This document shows positions 1-5,944 of a stretch of 64,000 nucleotides of DNA, piece after piece (position 1 is the first letter of the stretch; every line of letters begins with the position of its first letter). The notes under the pieces are model-generated. The model saw only the letters and a program-made list of their open reading frames with translations, ran no database searches and had not been told where the DNA came from. The DNA lies in contig NZ_LWAH01000016.1 of assembly GCF_001632285.1 (NCBI RefSeq), forward strand, positions 248,001 through 312,000, written 5' to 3'. Origin of the DNA: Moraxella catarrhalis (GTDB taxonomy: Bacteria > Pseudomonadota > Gammaproteobacteria > Pseudomonadales > Moraxellaceae). The position numbers and the translations under genes are program-made.

Positions 1-348
1 TTTTCCATGAACACTACCCCAATGACGGCATAGCTCGGCTATCATTTCATCATCATACCTTAGTGCCAAATTTACACGGTCAATGACTTGTTGATAACAA
101 CCATTTTTTAAATCCTGCTTGTTCAAAATCCGAAAGATTTTAAACAGCTCTTTATAATGAGCCTTGTAAATTGTTGGCGGTTCGCATGAGATTTTTAACA
201 TCTCAACTGCTTTACTTAAATCGCCCGACTTCTTAACTTCCAGGGCTTCCAAGTAGTTATCAAGGTAATCATCTTCGCTATGTATGGTCCAAGAACCATC
301 GGGGTGTTCTGTGATGATAGTCCTGAACCCAAAATCCTTATTTTTCAT
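1..348 (-). CDS. Hypothetical phage protein (3' end outside window)
   Basis: An open frame begins with ATG at 348 and runs off the left edge, showing 116 residues (starts MKNKDFGFRT). It begins one base after the stop of the secreted-protein gene, so it is likely translationally coupled to it. The visible part is charged and predicted mainly helical after residue 25, with no signal peptide and no motif I recognise. Its place, after the tail chaperone and before where the tape measure gene should be, suggests a late-operon accessory gene. I cannot assign a function. Confidence 0.6.
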   Translation of the reverse strand, partial: MKNKDFGFRTIITEHPDGSWTIHSEDDYLDNYLEALEVKKSGDLSKAVEMLKISCEPPTIYKAHYKELFKIFRILNKQDLKNGCYQQVIDRVNLALRYDDEMIAELCRHWGSVHGK

Positions 349-349
349 G

Positions 350-1045
350 CTAATTGCTAGGGAATTTGTGTTTATTAAGGATTTTGATTGAACCGTTGGA
401 TTTGTCTATAATCAAGGCTTCCACAGGTGTTTTGGCTTCACCAACTTTGCTTTCCGCCTTGACATAAATCTCAATTTTTTTCGCCTGCTCAAAATCACTC
501 TTATAACTATGAACTTTTAAGTTGTGAATAAGCGGTTTTAACTCACCGCCGTCCACTCTATACCCAACAACTCCTGATGTTGGCATATCCAAAACAGATA
601 GCTCATCCCCTTCTTTAACAGGAAGAAACGCACCCTTCATTTCCCAATTTTCTAGATTGATACTAACCGAGAAAGAATATGGGTCTTCTTGGATGTTTGG
701 GTATCTATATCCCGACAGGTCAAACAGGGAAATTTTTCTGCGATAATCTGGAAAATGGCTTAACAGTGTTTCATAATCCTTTGATTTCATCTCAATAACG
801 CCTTTATTCTGAGTGATTGAGATGTTAGGGCAGGTGAGTTTATAATCGGTATATCCCGCCCTGTCTGATTTAACAGGGTTGGGGAAAGAGGCTTCCTTCT
901 TCCAATCCGCATACAGCTTGATACTGTCATTATTGGCATTTAGAATTAAAGATACAGTATCACAAACGATATCCTTCTTTGGTTGTGCGTGTGCAAAACC
1001 TGTAAATGAAAGCCCAATCAAAATAAATTTAAAAAGCTTTTTCAT
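350..1045 (-). CDS. Secreted prophage protein of unknown function
   Basis: 231 residues with a clear Sec signal peptide: Lys at 2-3, a hydrophobic core (FKFILIGLSFTGF) and an AHA-Q cleavage site near residue 20. The start at 1045 has a good ribosome site (GGGAG, 8 bases upstream). Two cysteines in the mature part, in VCDT near 28 and TCPN near 72, could form a disulphide in the periplasm. I recognise no domain; the body looks beta-rich. It sits between the tail chaperone and the region where a tape measure is expected, a common place for lysogenic-conversion genes, so a role in the envelope of the host is a guess from location and export only. Confidence 0.7.
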   Translation of the reverse strand: MKKLFKFILIGLSFTGFAHAQPKKDIVCDTVSLILNANNDSIKLYADWKKEASFPNPVKSDRAGYTDYKLTCPNISITQNKGVIEMKSKDYETLLSHFPDYRRKISLFDLSGYRYPNIQEDPYSFSVSINLENWEMKGAFLPVKEGDELSVLDMPTSGVVGYRVDGGELKPLIHNLKVHSYKSDFEQAKKIEIYVKAESKVGEAKTPVEALIIDKSNGSIKILNKHKFPSN

Positions 1046-1126
1046 TCAATAACTCCCTAGTTAATCGGAGTTATAACTTTACAACATTTTTTCTTGTTTG
1101 TTAAGATATTATTTTGAAATAAAGCC

Positions 1127-1420
1127 CTAAGTTTTCTTAGAGCTTTTGTTATACTCATCAAGCCATAAATCATCAAGCATAAAAATAAGCTCAAACAGCC
1201 ACGCCCTGGGCAATAAGCTTTGATAATGCTCACAAACATCACAAACATCACGCACAGACAACGGTAGGGCTATGCCTTGGGTGTATCGCCTTGCTCGGTT
1301 TGCCAGAGCAAAAACCATAAAGATATTGTCAACATACACATCACTAACAGCAGGCGTGGGTAAATCAATCCCCAACCGCTGATAGCTCTCAATACGGTTT
1401 GGGGTAAGTGTTACCCTGAT
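1127..1420 (-). CDS. Tail assembly chaperone, T-like extension made by -1 frameshift
   Basis: This open frame lies in the -1 frame relative to the upstream chaperone gene and is continuous with it from the A-run at 1420-1425. It has no ATG near its beginning; the first usable start would be a TTG at 1375 without a ribosome site. Reading through the shift adds about 97 residues (beginning IRVTLTPNR, ending NKSSKKT) to give a fusion of about 248 residues. Tail chaperones of long-tailed phages (lambda G and G-T) are made this way, and order and size fit. The extension would bind tape measure or tube protein during tail assembly. Confidence 0.72.
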   Translation of the reverse strand: MRVTLTPNRIESYQRLGIDLPTPAVSDVYVDNIFMVFALANRARRYTQGIALPLSVRDVCDVCEHYQSLLPRAWLFELIFMLDDLWLDEYNKSSKKT

Positions 1421-1872
1421 TTTTTCCCATTGGTAGCAGTCATGGACTTTTTTACCAGTTTTGCCTTGTTGTCTTCAAATTCTTGGCTAAGGCTGGCATA
1501 AGTTTCAAATAGCAAGGTAATAAACTGTGTTAATTTGTCTTTTTCAAAACCTTGGTCAAGCAAAATTAAAAAGTTATCGCCATTGACCGCTAATGGCTCA
1601 CCATCAGCGGTAACATTCCATTGACTGATACAATACTCACCTAAGATAAATAGCATGGCTTCGTACTCACCAATTTCATCTTGGCTATCACGCTTTAAGC
1701 TGTCTTTGGTTACCTTTTTGGGCGTGTTTGCTATCTTTTGTACTTCAGCGGCTGCTCGTTTAAACGCTTCGCTTGCTTGAATTTCAAGCGTCAATTCAAG
1801 CCCATCAAATTCAATCTCACGCTTAGCATTAATCTTAGCGTCTTTTTTTAATAGTGTTAAATCAAATGCCAT
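1411..1872 (-). CDS. Phage tail assembly chaperone (G-like)
   Basis: 153 residues, acidic and helical, starting MAFDLTLLKK with ribosome site AAGGA about 9 bases ahead. Size, position directly after the tail tube gene, and a second overlapping frame downstream fit the G protein of the lambda-type tail chaperone pair, which coats the tape measure protein and recruits tube subunits but is absent from the virion. The last codons are GGG AAA AAA TCA GGG TAA, so a poly-A run lies three codons before the stop and offers a slip site into the T frame. Confidence 0.78.
   Translation of the reverse strand: MAFDLTLLKKDAKINAKREIEFDGLELTLEIQASEAFKRAAAEVQKIANTPKKVTKDSLKRDSQDEIGEYEAMLFILGEYCISQWNVTADGEPLAVNGDNFLILLDQGFEKDKLTQFITLLFETYASLSQEFEDNKAKLVKKSMTATNGKKSG
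1420..1428 (-). other. Candidate -1 ribosomal slippery site
   Basis: On the minus strand the sequence is GGGAAAAAATC, read in the zero frame as GGG AAA AAA TC. Slipping back one base lets the A-site lysine tRNA re-pair fully with AAA, with a first-position mismatch (GAA) in the P site. The -1 frame is then open for 97 codons. Lambda uses GGGAAAG at the same point of the same gene pair. Confidence 0.6.
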
Positions 1873-1922
1873 GTTATTTTTTCCTTAAAGTTTATCGAAT
1901 CGTATGGATAATATTGCCCATC

Positions 1923-2039
1923 TTAATTAAAAAACAAATGAACGGCGGTTAAAATCATATCCAGCTTATAAAGCGTAATCAGACTTGCCACCATCAGCCA
2001 AATGACAAATAAGCCATGTTTTTCAATTAAATATTTCAT
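1923..2039 (-). CDS. Small single-span membrane protein (38 aa)
   Basis: A 38-codon frame starting ATG at 2039 and ending TAA at 1923, between the tail tube and tail chaperone genes. The product begins MKYLIEKHGLFVIWLMVASL, a charged N-terminus followed by a hydrophobic stretch of about 15 residues, so a membrane segment is likely. GTGGA lies five bases before the start. No family is recognised. A 280-base gap inside a compact late operon is unusual, which supports a small gene here, but evidence is limited to the frame and hydrophobicity. Confidence 0.4.
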   Translation of the reverse strand: MKYLIEKHGLFVIWLMVASLITLYKLDMILTAVHLFFN

Positions 2040-2104
2040 AAAATCCACAATTATGGTAATATATTCCACAAGTTAATTCCTTTTATCTGCCAAAAGGGGT
2101 TAAT

Positions 2105-2139
2105 AAAAAAGCCTAGCTATTTGCAGTAGCTAGGCTTTT
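2105..2139. terminator. Bidirectional hairpin terminator after tail tube gene
   Basis: AAAAAAGCCTAGCTA and TAGCTAGGCTTTT form a perfect stem with a 7-base loop and A/T runs on both sides. It lies just past the stop of the tail tube gene and probably reduces late transcription into the chaperone. Confidence 0.75.
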
Positions 2140-2152
2140 GTTTTATCACTGA

Positions 2153-3061
2153 TTAGGCGGTATGTTTCTCAATGACTGGGCTTTCATCAACCACCGTGTA
2201 AGACAAATCCACGGTTACCAAATCCGTGCCTGATGGGCTTGGAATTTCGCCTGATACCTGAAATTTGGGGATTTTAATCACATACTTACTATTACCAAAC
2301 TTAATCGGCAACTCAAGGCTTAGCGTTGCCCCTGTCATTTGGTTACTAATCATCTCATGGGCTTTTTGGCTATAAGCAATCGTCATAGAGCCTGTAATGT
2401 TGGTAAGCATGGCTAAGATATTACCACCATAGATATTATCGCCCAAGCACTTTTGTACTTCTGTTTGGTTATCAAGCTCAAAACTAAAGCTTTCAACACA
2501 CACATCAAGTTTTGTGCCATTTACTTTAATCTCGCCAATAGACAAACCGCTTGCCTTAGCGGTATCTGCTTGGGCGGTCGGTGTTTTGGCAAATGATTCC
2601 GTTTTACTTTCTTGATAGCCTAGGCCTGTCATGCCAAATTTTAGTTTAATTAGGCTTGATGTATCCACACTCAGCCCAAAGCTTGAGACCACACAACCTG
2701 TAAAGACATGGTTAACATTAATATCGCTAAAATCCTTGGCTATAGCAAACTGATGTTTTGTTGCACCAACACTTAGCGTATTAGGGCTAGCACCTGCTGA
2801 CCATTCACTCCAAAAAGCAGCAGCAAGTAATTCATCATACGCCCCAAACATAAGCTCGGTCTCAATATCGCCTTGTACTGACGCTGATGTTACCATGCCC
2901 GCTTTTGCCATGCGTGAGCCTGACAGCATTTCACTGTTTGTAAGCTCTGTGGCAACGGTTAAGCCATTACTGATATTTGGTAAGGTTTTCCAGCCAGTTT
3001 TTGGCAGGGTTTCGCCTGTTTGTTTGGCATACGCCGTTTTAACAAATGCTCCACTAGACAT
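2153..3061 (-). CDS. Major tail tube protein
   Basis: 302 residues starting MSSGAFVKTAY with ribosome site AGGAG. The central part (IETELMFGAYDELLAAAFWS, then VSSFGLSVDTSSL and KFGMTGLGYQESK) matches the phage tail tube family (gp44-like) found in many gammaproteobacterial siphophages: two beta-sheets with the typical 'glaL' pattern around residues 75-180 and a C-terminal Ig-like segment. It polymerises into the tail tube. It lies between the Tad2-like gene and the tail chaperone and is followed by a strong hairpin, as expected for a highly expressed structural gene. Confidence 0.8.
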   Translation of the reverse strand: MSSGAFVKTAYAKQTGETLPKTGWKTLPNISNGLTVATELTNSEMLSGSRMAKAGMVTSASVQGDIETELMFGAYDELLAAAFWSEWSAGASPNTLSVGATKHQFAIAKDFSDINVNHVFTGCVVSSFGLSVDTSSLIKLKFGMTGLGYQESKTESFAKTPTAQADTAKASGLSIGEIKVNGTKLDVCVESFSFELDNQTEVQKCLGDNIYGGNILAMLTNITGSMTIAYSQKAHEMISNQMTGATLSLELPIKFGNSKYVIKIPKFQVSGEIPSPSGTDLVTVDLSYTVVDESPVIEKHTA

Positions 3062-3095
3062 AATTTCTACTCCTAAGCCCTATGGGCTGTTAATA

Positions 3096-3614
3096 TTACT
3101 GTACGACAACCCAATCTTCTGCCAACATATCAGTTTGACTGGCAAGCCAACCGACTGCAAATTTATTGTCTGCTGTTTTCATCGTGATAGATGGCACGGT
3201 CAGTTCGCCATTTTCATTCTGCATATCTGACAAATTAGCCTTAGTCTTAAAATCAATGTCGGTAGCAAGCAACAAATACATACCCTTGCCATTCCAACCT
3301 TTACGAGCGACTTTTTTACCGCCTTTTAACAACTCCACCGCTTGCCCAAAGGTTAAATTGTCGTTTTTATATTGCTCTTCAAACGCAAGTTTGGGTAACC
3401 ACGACACATAACCATCAAAGCCGTCCACATTGCGTTCGGACACACCTGCATTAACGACAAGATAGCCGTCATCGTTAGGATTTTCATTATCAGGCACTTG
3501 CCACCCACGCAAATCATTGTATTCTTGACGGTTGAGCGGTGTTGCTTGTACCGTTCGGGTGGCAACAAATGAAGTAAGTAGGGCTGTTAAAACAGATGCA
3601 GTGATTAATTTCAT
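3096..3614 (-). CDS. Tad2-like (DUF2829) protein with N-terminal signal-like segment
   Basis: 172 residues. The C-terminal part (about 86-172) has the DUF2829 pattern: FGQAVELLKGGKKVARKGWN, then a GMYLLL strand, and the ending WLASQTDMLAEDWVVV. DUF2829 is the family of Thoeris anti-defence protein Tad2, which sequesters the cyclic nucleotide signal of Thoeris immunity. A middle part (28-85: RGWQVPDNENPNDDGYLVV, FDGYVSWLPK) is often fused to it in prophages. Residues 1-24 look like a Sec signal peptide (K at 2, core TASVLTALLTSFVA, VQA cleavage site), and the ATG has a strong AGGAG ribosome site 5 bases away, so this start is well supported. Export would be odd for a cytosolic sponge. Confidence 0.7.
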   Translation of the reverse strand: MKLITASVLTALLTSFVATRTVQATPLNRQEYNDLRGWQVPDNENPNDDGYLVVNAGVSERNVDGFDGYVSWLPKLAFEEQYKNDNLTFGQAVELLKGGKKVARKGWNGKGMYLLLATDIDFKTKANLSDMQNENGELTVPSITMKTADNKFAVGWLASQTDMLAEDWVVVQ

Positions 3615-3622
3615 AAAATCTC

Positions 3623-4009
3623 CTAATAGTACCGATACGGCACACTCACATTTATTTGATAAATACCGTCATTAGACGGCACATTGATGATGCTAGGGGC
3701 TAATAGTTCAAGCCGTCCTAACTGTTTTGCTTTTAGATGTTGGGCTAGGCTATCCGACCATATCTTAATCTTAACCGTGCCTAAATCCTGTGGGCAAAAC
3801 AGCTGTATCACCAGCGTGCCTTGTTGCAGGATATTAGGCGTATTGCTAATACTGCGTACTTGATTGACACCACCCAAAATTGTAACCCTGCCCCAAATGC
3901 CATCAGGGGGTTTAAAGTTTCGGTTTTCTTTGGCTAAGGGGACATCATCAAAATGCTCCCAGGCTTTGATATGACCAAGGATTGTTTGTTCAATGTGAAA
4001 ACTGTTCAT
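3623..4009 (-). CDS. Tail terminator / tail completion protein
   Basis: 128 residues from the ATG at 4009 (MNSFHIEQTI), preferred over an upstream start because the upstream part runs through a terminator hairpin. GGA lies about 10 bases ahead. Small size, and position between the gp10-like connector and the tail tube genes, fit the tail terminator that caps the finished tail tube and joins it to the head; the sequence has the family's pattern of an N-terminal helix followed by beta strands ending in VSVPYRYY. Assignment is by position and general likeness rather than by a diagnostic motif. Confidence 0.62.
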   Translation of the reverse strand: MNSFHIEQTILGHIKAWEHFDDVPLAKENRNFKPPDGIWGRVTILGGVNQVRSISNTPNILQQGTLVIQLFCPQDLGTVKIKIWSDSLAQHLKAKQLGRLELLAPSIINVPSNDGIYQINVSVPYRYY

Positions 4010-4025
4010 TGTTTTATCCAATAAA

Positions 4026-4053
4026 AAACCGCCTATCTGATGATGGGCGGTTT
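4026..4053 (-). terminator. Hairpin terminator before tail terminator gene
   Basis: AAACCGCC and GGCGGTTT pair around a 12-base loop, and on the minus strand the stem is followed by TTTTTTATT. It lies just upstream of the tail terminator start, so it would limit late transcription arriving from the head genes; the plus-strand side is also T-rich. Confidence 0.6.
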
Positions 4054-4058
4054 GTTTT

Positions 4059-4113
4059 GTCAATCATTTTTTTGGCAATAAAAAAGCCAAACATTTTAGA
4101 GAAAATGATTGAC
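4059..4113. repeat. Nested inverted repeat at the edge of the plus-strand cassette
   Basis: The 12-base arms GTCAATCATTTT (4059-4070) and AAAATGATTGAC (4102-4113) are perfect inverted copies. Inside them TTTGGC and GCCAAA form a second short stem. The right arm overlaps the -35 box of the cassette promoter. It could be an operator, a terminator for the minus strand, or the scar of the cassette's insertion. Confidence 0.65.
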
Positions 4114-4137
4114 TTTATTTGTTGGTTAGCTTACAAT
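4109..4137 (+). promoter_or_regulatory. Near-consensus sigma-70 promoter of the cassette
   Basis: TTGACT at 4109-4114, a 17-base spacer and TACAAT at 4132-4137: five of six matches in each box at ideal spacing. Transcription would start near 4144 and run rightward through the small peptide gene and the ribbon-helix-helix gene, opposite to the phage late genes. The -35 box overlaps one arm of an inverted repeat. Confidence 0.7.
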
Positions 4138-4176
4138 ATACACCAACAAGACAAGGTATTATCAGTCTTGGAGGTG

Positions 4177-4206
4177 GTAGCAAGGTTGCTGGAACAACCA
4201 AGCTAC
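4177..4206 (+). other. Stem-loop in the 5' leader of the small peptide gene
   Basis: GTAGC-AA-GGTTG, loop CTGGAA, CAACC-AA-GCTAC: two perfect 5-bp helices separated by a symmetric AA/AA internal loop. It lies in the predicted leader RNA about 30 bases before the peptide start codon. Structured leaders are common on type I toxin messages. Confidence 0.55.
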
Positions 4207-4235
4207 TGTACACTCACTAGCAGAAGGAAAAAGCG

Positions 4236-4301
4236 ATGAAAACTTTCATACAAATCGCAATTATCCTTGTGTTGATTATCTTACTAAAATCTAGCAGTTA
4301 A
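4236..4301 (+). CDS. 21-residue hydrophobic peptide, type I toxin-like
   Basis: The frame ATG to TAA encodes MKTFIQIAIILVLIILLKSS plus a final S. A ribosome site AGAAGGA lies 7 bases before the ATG. The product is one short transmembrane helix with Lys at position 2 and near the C-terminus, the layout of small membrane toxins of type I toxin-antitoxin systems (Ibs, Fst-like). It has its own promoter and a structured leader and lies just upstream of a ribbon-helix-helix gene. Sequence matching to a named family is not possible at this length; a non-toxic membrane peptide is the alternative. Confidence 0.55.
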   Translation: MKTFIQIAIILVLIILLKSSS

Positions 4302-4322
4302 GTCAAGCTCTAATCAACACAA

Positions 4323-4355
4323 CGCAAGTCTCACAGCGACATCGTGGGGCTTGCG
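4323..4355 (+). other. Strong hairpin between peptide and RHH genes
   Basis: CGCAAGTCTCAC and GTGGGGCTTGCG pair over 12 positions (two G-U pairs as RNA) around a 9-base loop. No T-run follows, so it is not a typical terminator. It may be an RNA-stability or regulatory element, or the body of a small RNA. Confidence 0.5.
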
Positions 4356-4380
4356 ACTGCACAACCTAGGAGATTAAACC

Positions 4381-4581
4381 ATGCCAAAAATCACAAGCAC
4401 CCCAAAAAGCCAAACACAGCGTACCGCTGACTCTGATGCTAAGCGTGGCTTTAAAACCAAAGGCTTAAAGCTACATATTGATGACATTAGCTTAATAGAA
4501 AACTTATCCAAACGCTTAAATATTCCCCAAAATCAGCTCATCATGGATGCTGTGCGTGCATATCAAAGACAGCTTGATTAA
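4381..4581 (+). CDS. Ribbon-helix-helix (Arc/CopG-type) DNA-binding protein
   Basis: 66 residues with ribosome site AGGAG 8 bases ahead of the ATG. Residues 1-26 are a basic, polar arm (TPKSQTQRTADSDAKRGF). Residues 27-66 fit a ribbon-helix-helix fold: strand KGLKLHI, helix DDISLIENLSKRLN, turn IPQNQ, helix LIMDAVRAYQRQLD. Such dimers act as repressors or antitoxins. It follows the hydrophobic peptide gene on the same strand and converges on the gp10-like gene, overlapping its stop by 4 bases. It probably regulates its own cassette; a role in phage late control is possible. Confidence 0.7.
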   Translation: MPKITSTPKSQTQRTADSDAKRGFKTKGLKLHIDDISLIENLSKRLNIPQNQLIMDAVRAYQRQLD

Positions 4582-4925
4582 CCCAAATTGGCGATGGCAC
4601 TGTTAAAGGCATTACCGTACACCCCTGTTGGGGCTTGTTGTGACCAGCCGTGTTCAAGTCGCAACGCATAGGGCAGGTTGTTTTGAATGTAGATGAGTGG
4701 GTAGGTGTGTTTTGGAATGCCTAAGACAAGCTCAACACCGCCGCCTGTCTCGGCATAGCTAGGACTGCCAATGCTGATATGATGGGCATTTTTGTAACGC
4801 CCTTTACGCACAGGACTTAGAGCGATGACATTGTTATAACAGTCAATGGCAAATTTGCGATAAGTGGCGTCAATCTCATCAGCAATCGGATCAATGCTAA
4901 GCTTTTTATTCCATTTAATGCCCAT
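4578..4925 (-). CDS. Head-tail connector protein, HK97 gp10-like
   Basis: 115 residues. The middle has the pattern of the HK97 gp10 / tail-component family: NVIALSPVRKGRYKNAHHIS near residues 32-51, then a strand GGVELVLGI and the segment YIQNNLPYALRLEHGWSQQA near 80-99. The 'SPVRTG..R' and 'Y..ALE.G' motifs are the usual signatures. The protein joins the head connector to the tail. Its start overlaps the stop of the gene before it by one base (TAATG), showing translational coupling. The plus-strand cassette interrupts the operon right after it. Confidence 0.72.
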   Translation of the reverse strand: MGIKWNKKLSIDPIADEIDATYRKFAIDCYNNVIALSPVRKGRYKNAHHISIGSPSYAETGGGVELVLGIPKHTYPLIYIQNNLPYALRLEHGWSQQAPTGVYGNAFNSAIANLG

Positions 4926-5281
4926 TAAAAGCCCCTTAGCTGAATTGTAAAGCTCACCTCAGCAGGATCATGACTGATACTGATGATTTTCATCTCGTTA
5001 ATCTCATCATCAATCTGTGGTATCTCTGTCAGCTCATCTTGTAAGCAAATCAGCTTAACATCGCTTTGCATGATGGTCTTGTTATCAATCTCATAGGCGT
5101 GAAAGCCTGTAAAAACGCCCCTACCGCTGTAATTGATGGTAGATAGTACTTGGGTATCATTAACCGCCCAATCGTCATCAGATAAGATGACACGCCTGCC
5201 TGTGAAGTCTTTGGCTACATCTTTTAAGTCGCCATCAAAGGCTTGGGCAATTTCAGTACTAATTTCAGCTTTTAACCCCAT
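4925..5281 (-). CDS. Putative head-tail joining (stopper-like) protein
   Basis: 118 residues from ATG at 5281 (MGLKAEISTE), chosen over an upstream alternative start because it follows the preceding stop by one base and has AGGG ahead. No signature motif is visible; size, mixed alpha/beta character and place between the head-tail adaptor and the gp10-like gene suggest the head closure (stopper) role. It is coupled at both ends: overlap of one base downstream, gap of one base upstream. Confidence 0.5.
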   Translation of the reverse strand: MGLKAEISTEIAQAFDGDLKDVAKDFTGRRVILSDDDWAVNDTQVLSTINYSGRGVFTGFHAYEIDNKTIMQSDVKLICLQDELTEIPQIDDEINEMKIISISHDPAEVSFTIQLRGF

Positions 5282-5282
5282 T

Positions 5283-5636
5283 TCACACCCTAACCAAAGG
5301 CAAGCCAAACATTCCCAAAGGCTGTTGTAAATACGGCTCAATAAGTGCTAAAGCGATTTGCTCATTTTGGCTCATCGCCTGCCCTTGCTCACCATCTGCA
5401 TAGGTTTTTGAGACAGACACATCACCTGCTTTAGATGATTTGCTCGTCACTACGCCTTCGGTGCGTCCTGCCAACAGTTCGCCATTCATAAAAGCATGGG
5501 CAAGCTCAAGCCCTGCCTGCTTGATAGGCTCTGGCACATCGCCCACAAACTTCACACCTTTATTGATGAGATAGGCATTAACCACCATCAGCACACGCTC
5601 TTTATCAGGCGTATCAATGGGTAAATCATCTAACAT
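5283..5636 (-). CDS. Head-tail adaptor, DnaT-like phage family
   Basis: 117 residues. The line IKQAGLELAHAFMNGELLAG, followed by a GEQ/GD stretch and IEPYLQQPLG, fits the small phage family annotated as 'putative DnaT-like ssDNA-binding protein', which sits in the adaptor position of head-tail junctions and whose DNA-binding name is doubtful. Members are usually somewhat longer (about 150-170), so the N-terminus may be short here. It follows the small 80-residue gene by 56 bases and precedes the stopper-like gene. Confidence 0.58.
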   Translation of the reverse strand: MLDDLPIDTPDKERVLMVVNAYLINKGVKFVGDVPEPIKQAGLELAHAFMNGELLAGRTEGVVTSKSSKAGDVSVSKTYADGEQGQAMSQNEQIALALIEPYLQQPLGMFGLPLVRV

Positions 5637-5692
5637 AAAAACCCCCTAAAATACCCTTATAAGGATTTGGGTAAACCCCTATAAGGGTCAGA

Positions 5693-5935
5693 TTATTCCT
5701 CTTTTGGCTTTCGGGTGCGTTTTGGCTTGGTATCGTCATCGGACACATTATCATCAAGCTCAAATCTTGGCAAATGCTCATAAGCTATTGGCACTTGCCC
5801 ACAAACTTTATCACATTGTTCAAGATAATCTACCGCACCATAGGCTTTGGCGTTGCGAATAATAAGCCCATGCTGTTTAGCATAGGCTTGATTTTCTTGG
5901 CTAAAGTCATCGGTAAAATACAAAATACGCTCCAT
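5693..5935 (-). CDS. Small phage protein with basic tail
   Basis: 80 residues between the capsid and head-tail adaptor genes, with GGGG about 7 bases ahead of the ATG. The C-terminal 20 residues are acidic then strongly basic (DDNVSDDDTKPKRTRKPKEE). Small genes in this position often encode head decoration or connector-associated proteins, but I recognise no motif. It starts 9 bases after the capsid stop and is therefore co-translated with it. Confidence 0.6.
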   Translation of the reverse strand: MERILYFTDDFSQENQAYAKQHGLIIRNAKAYGAVDYLEQCDKVCGQVPIAYEHLPRFELDDNVSDDDTKPKRTRKPKEE

Positions 5936-5944
5936 ACCTTACCC

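Noticed and set aside
1057..1251. Minus-strand 64-codon frame over the tail chaperone extension
   Set aside because: It overlaps the better supported -1 frame, lacks a ribosome site and has a cysteine-rich, random-looking composition.
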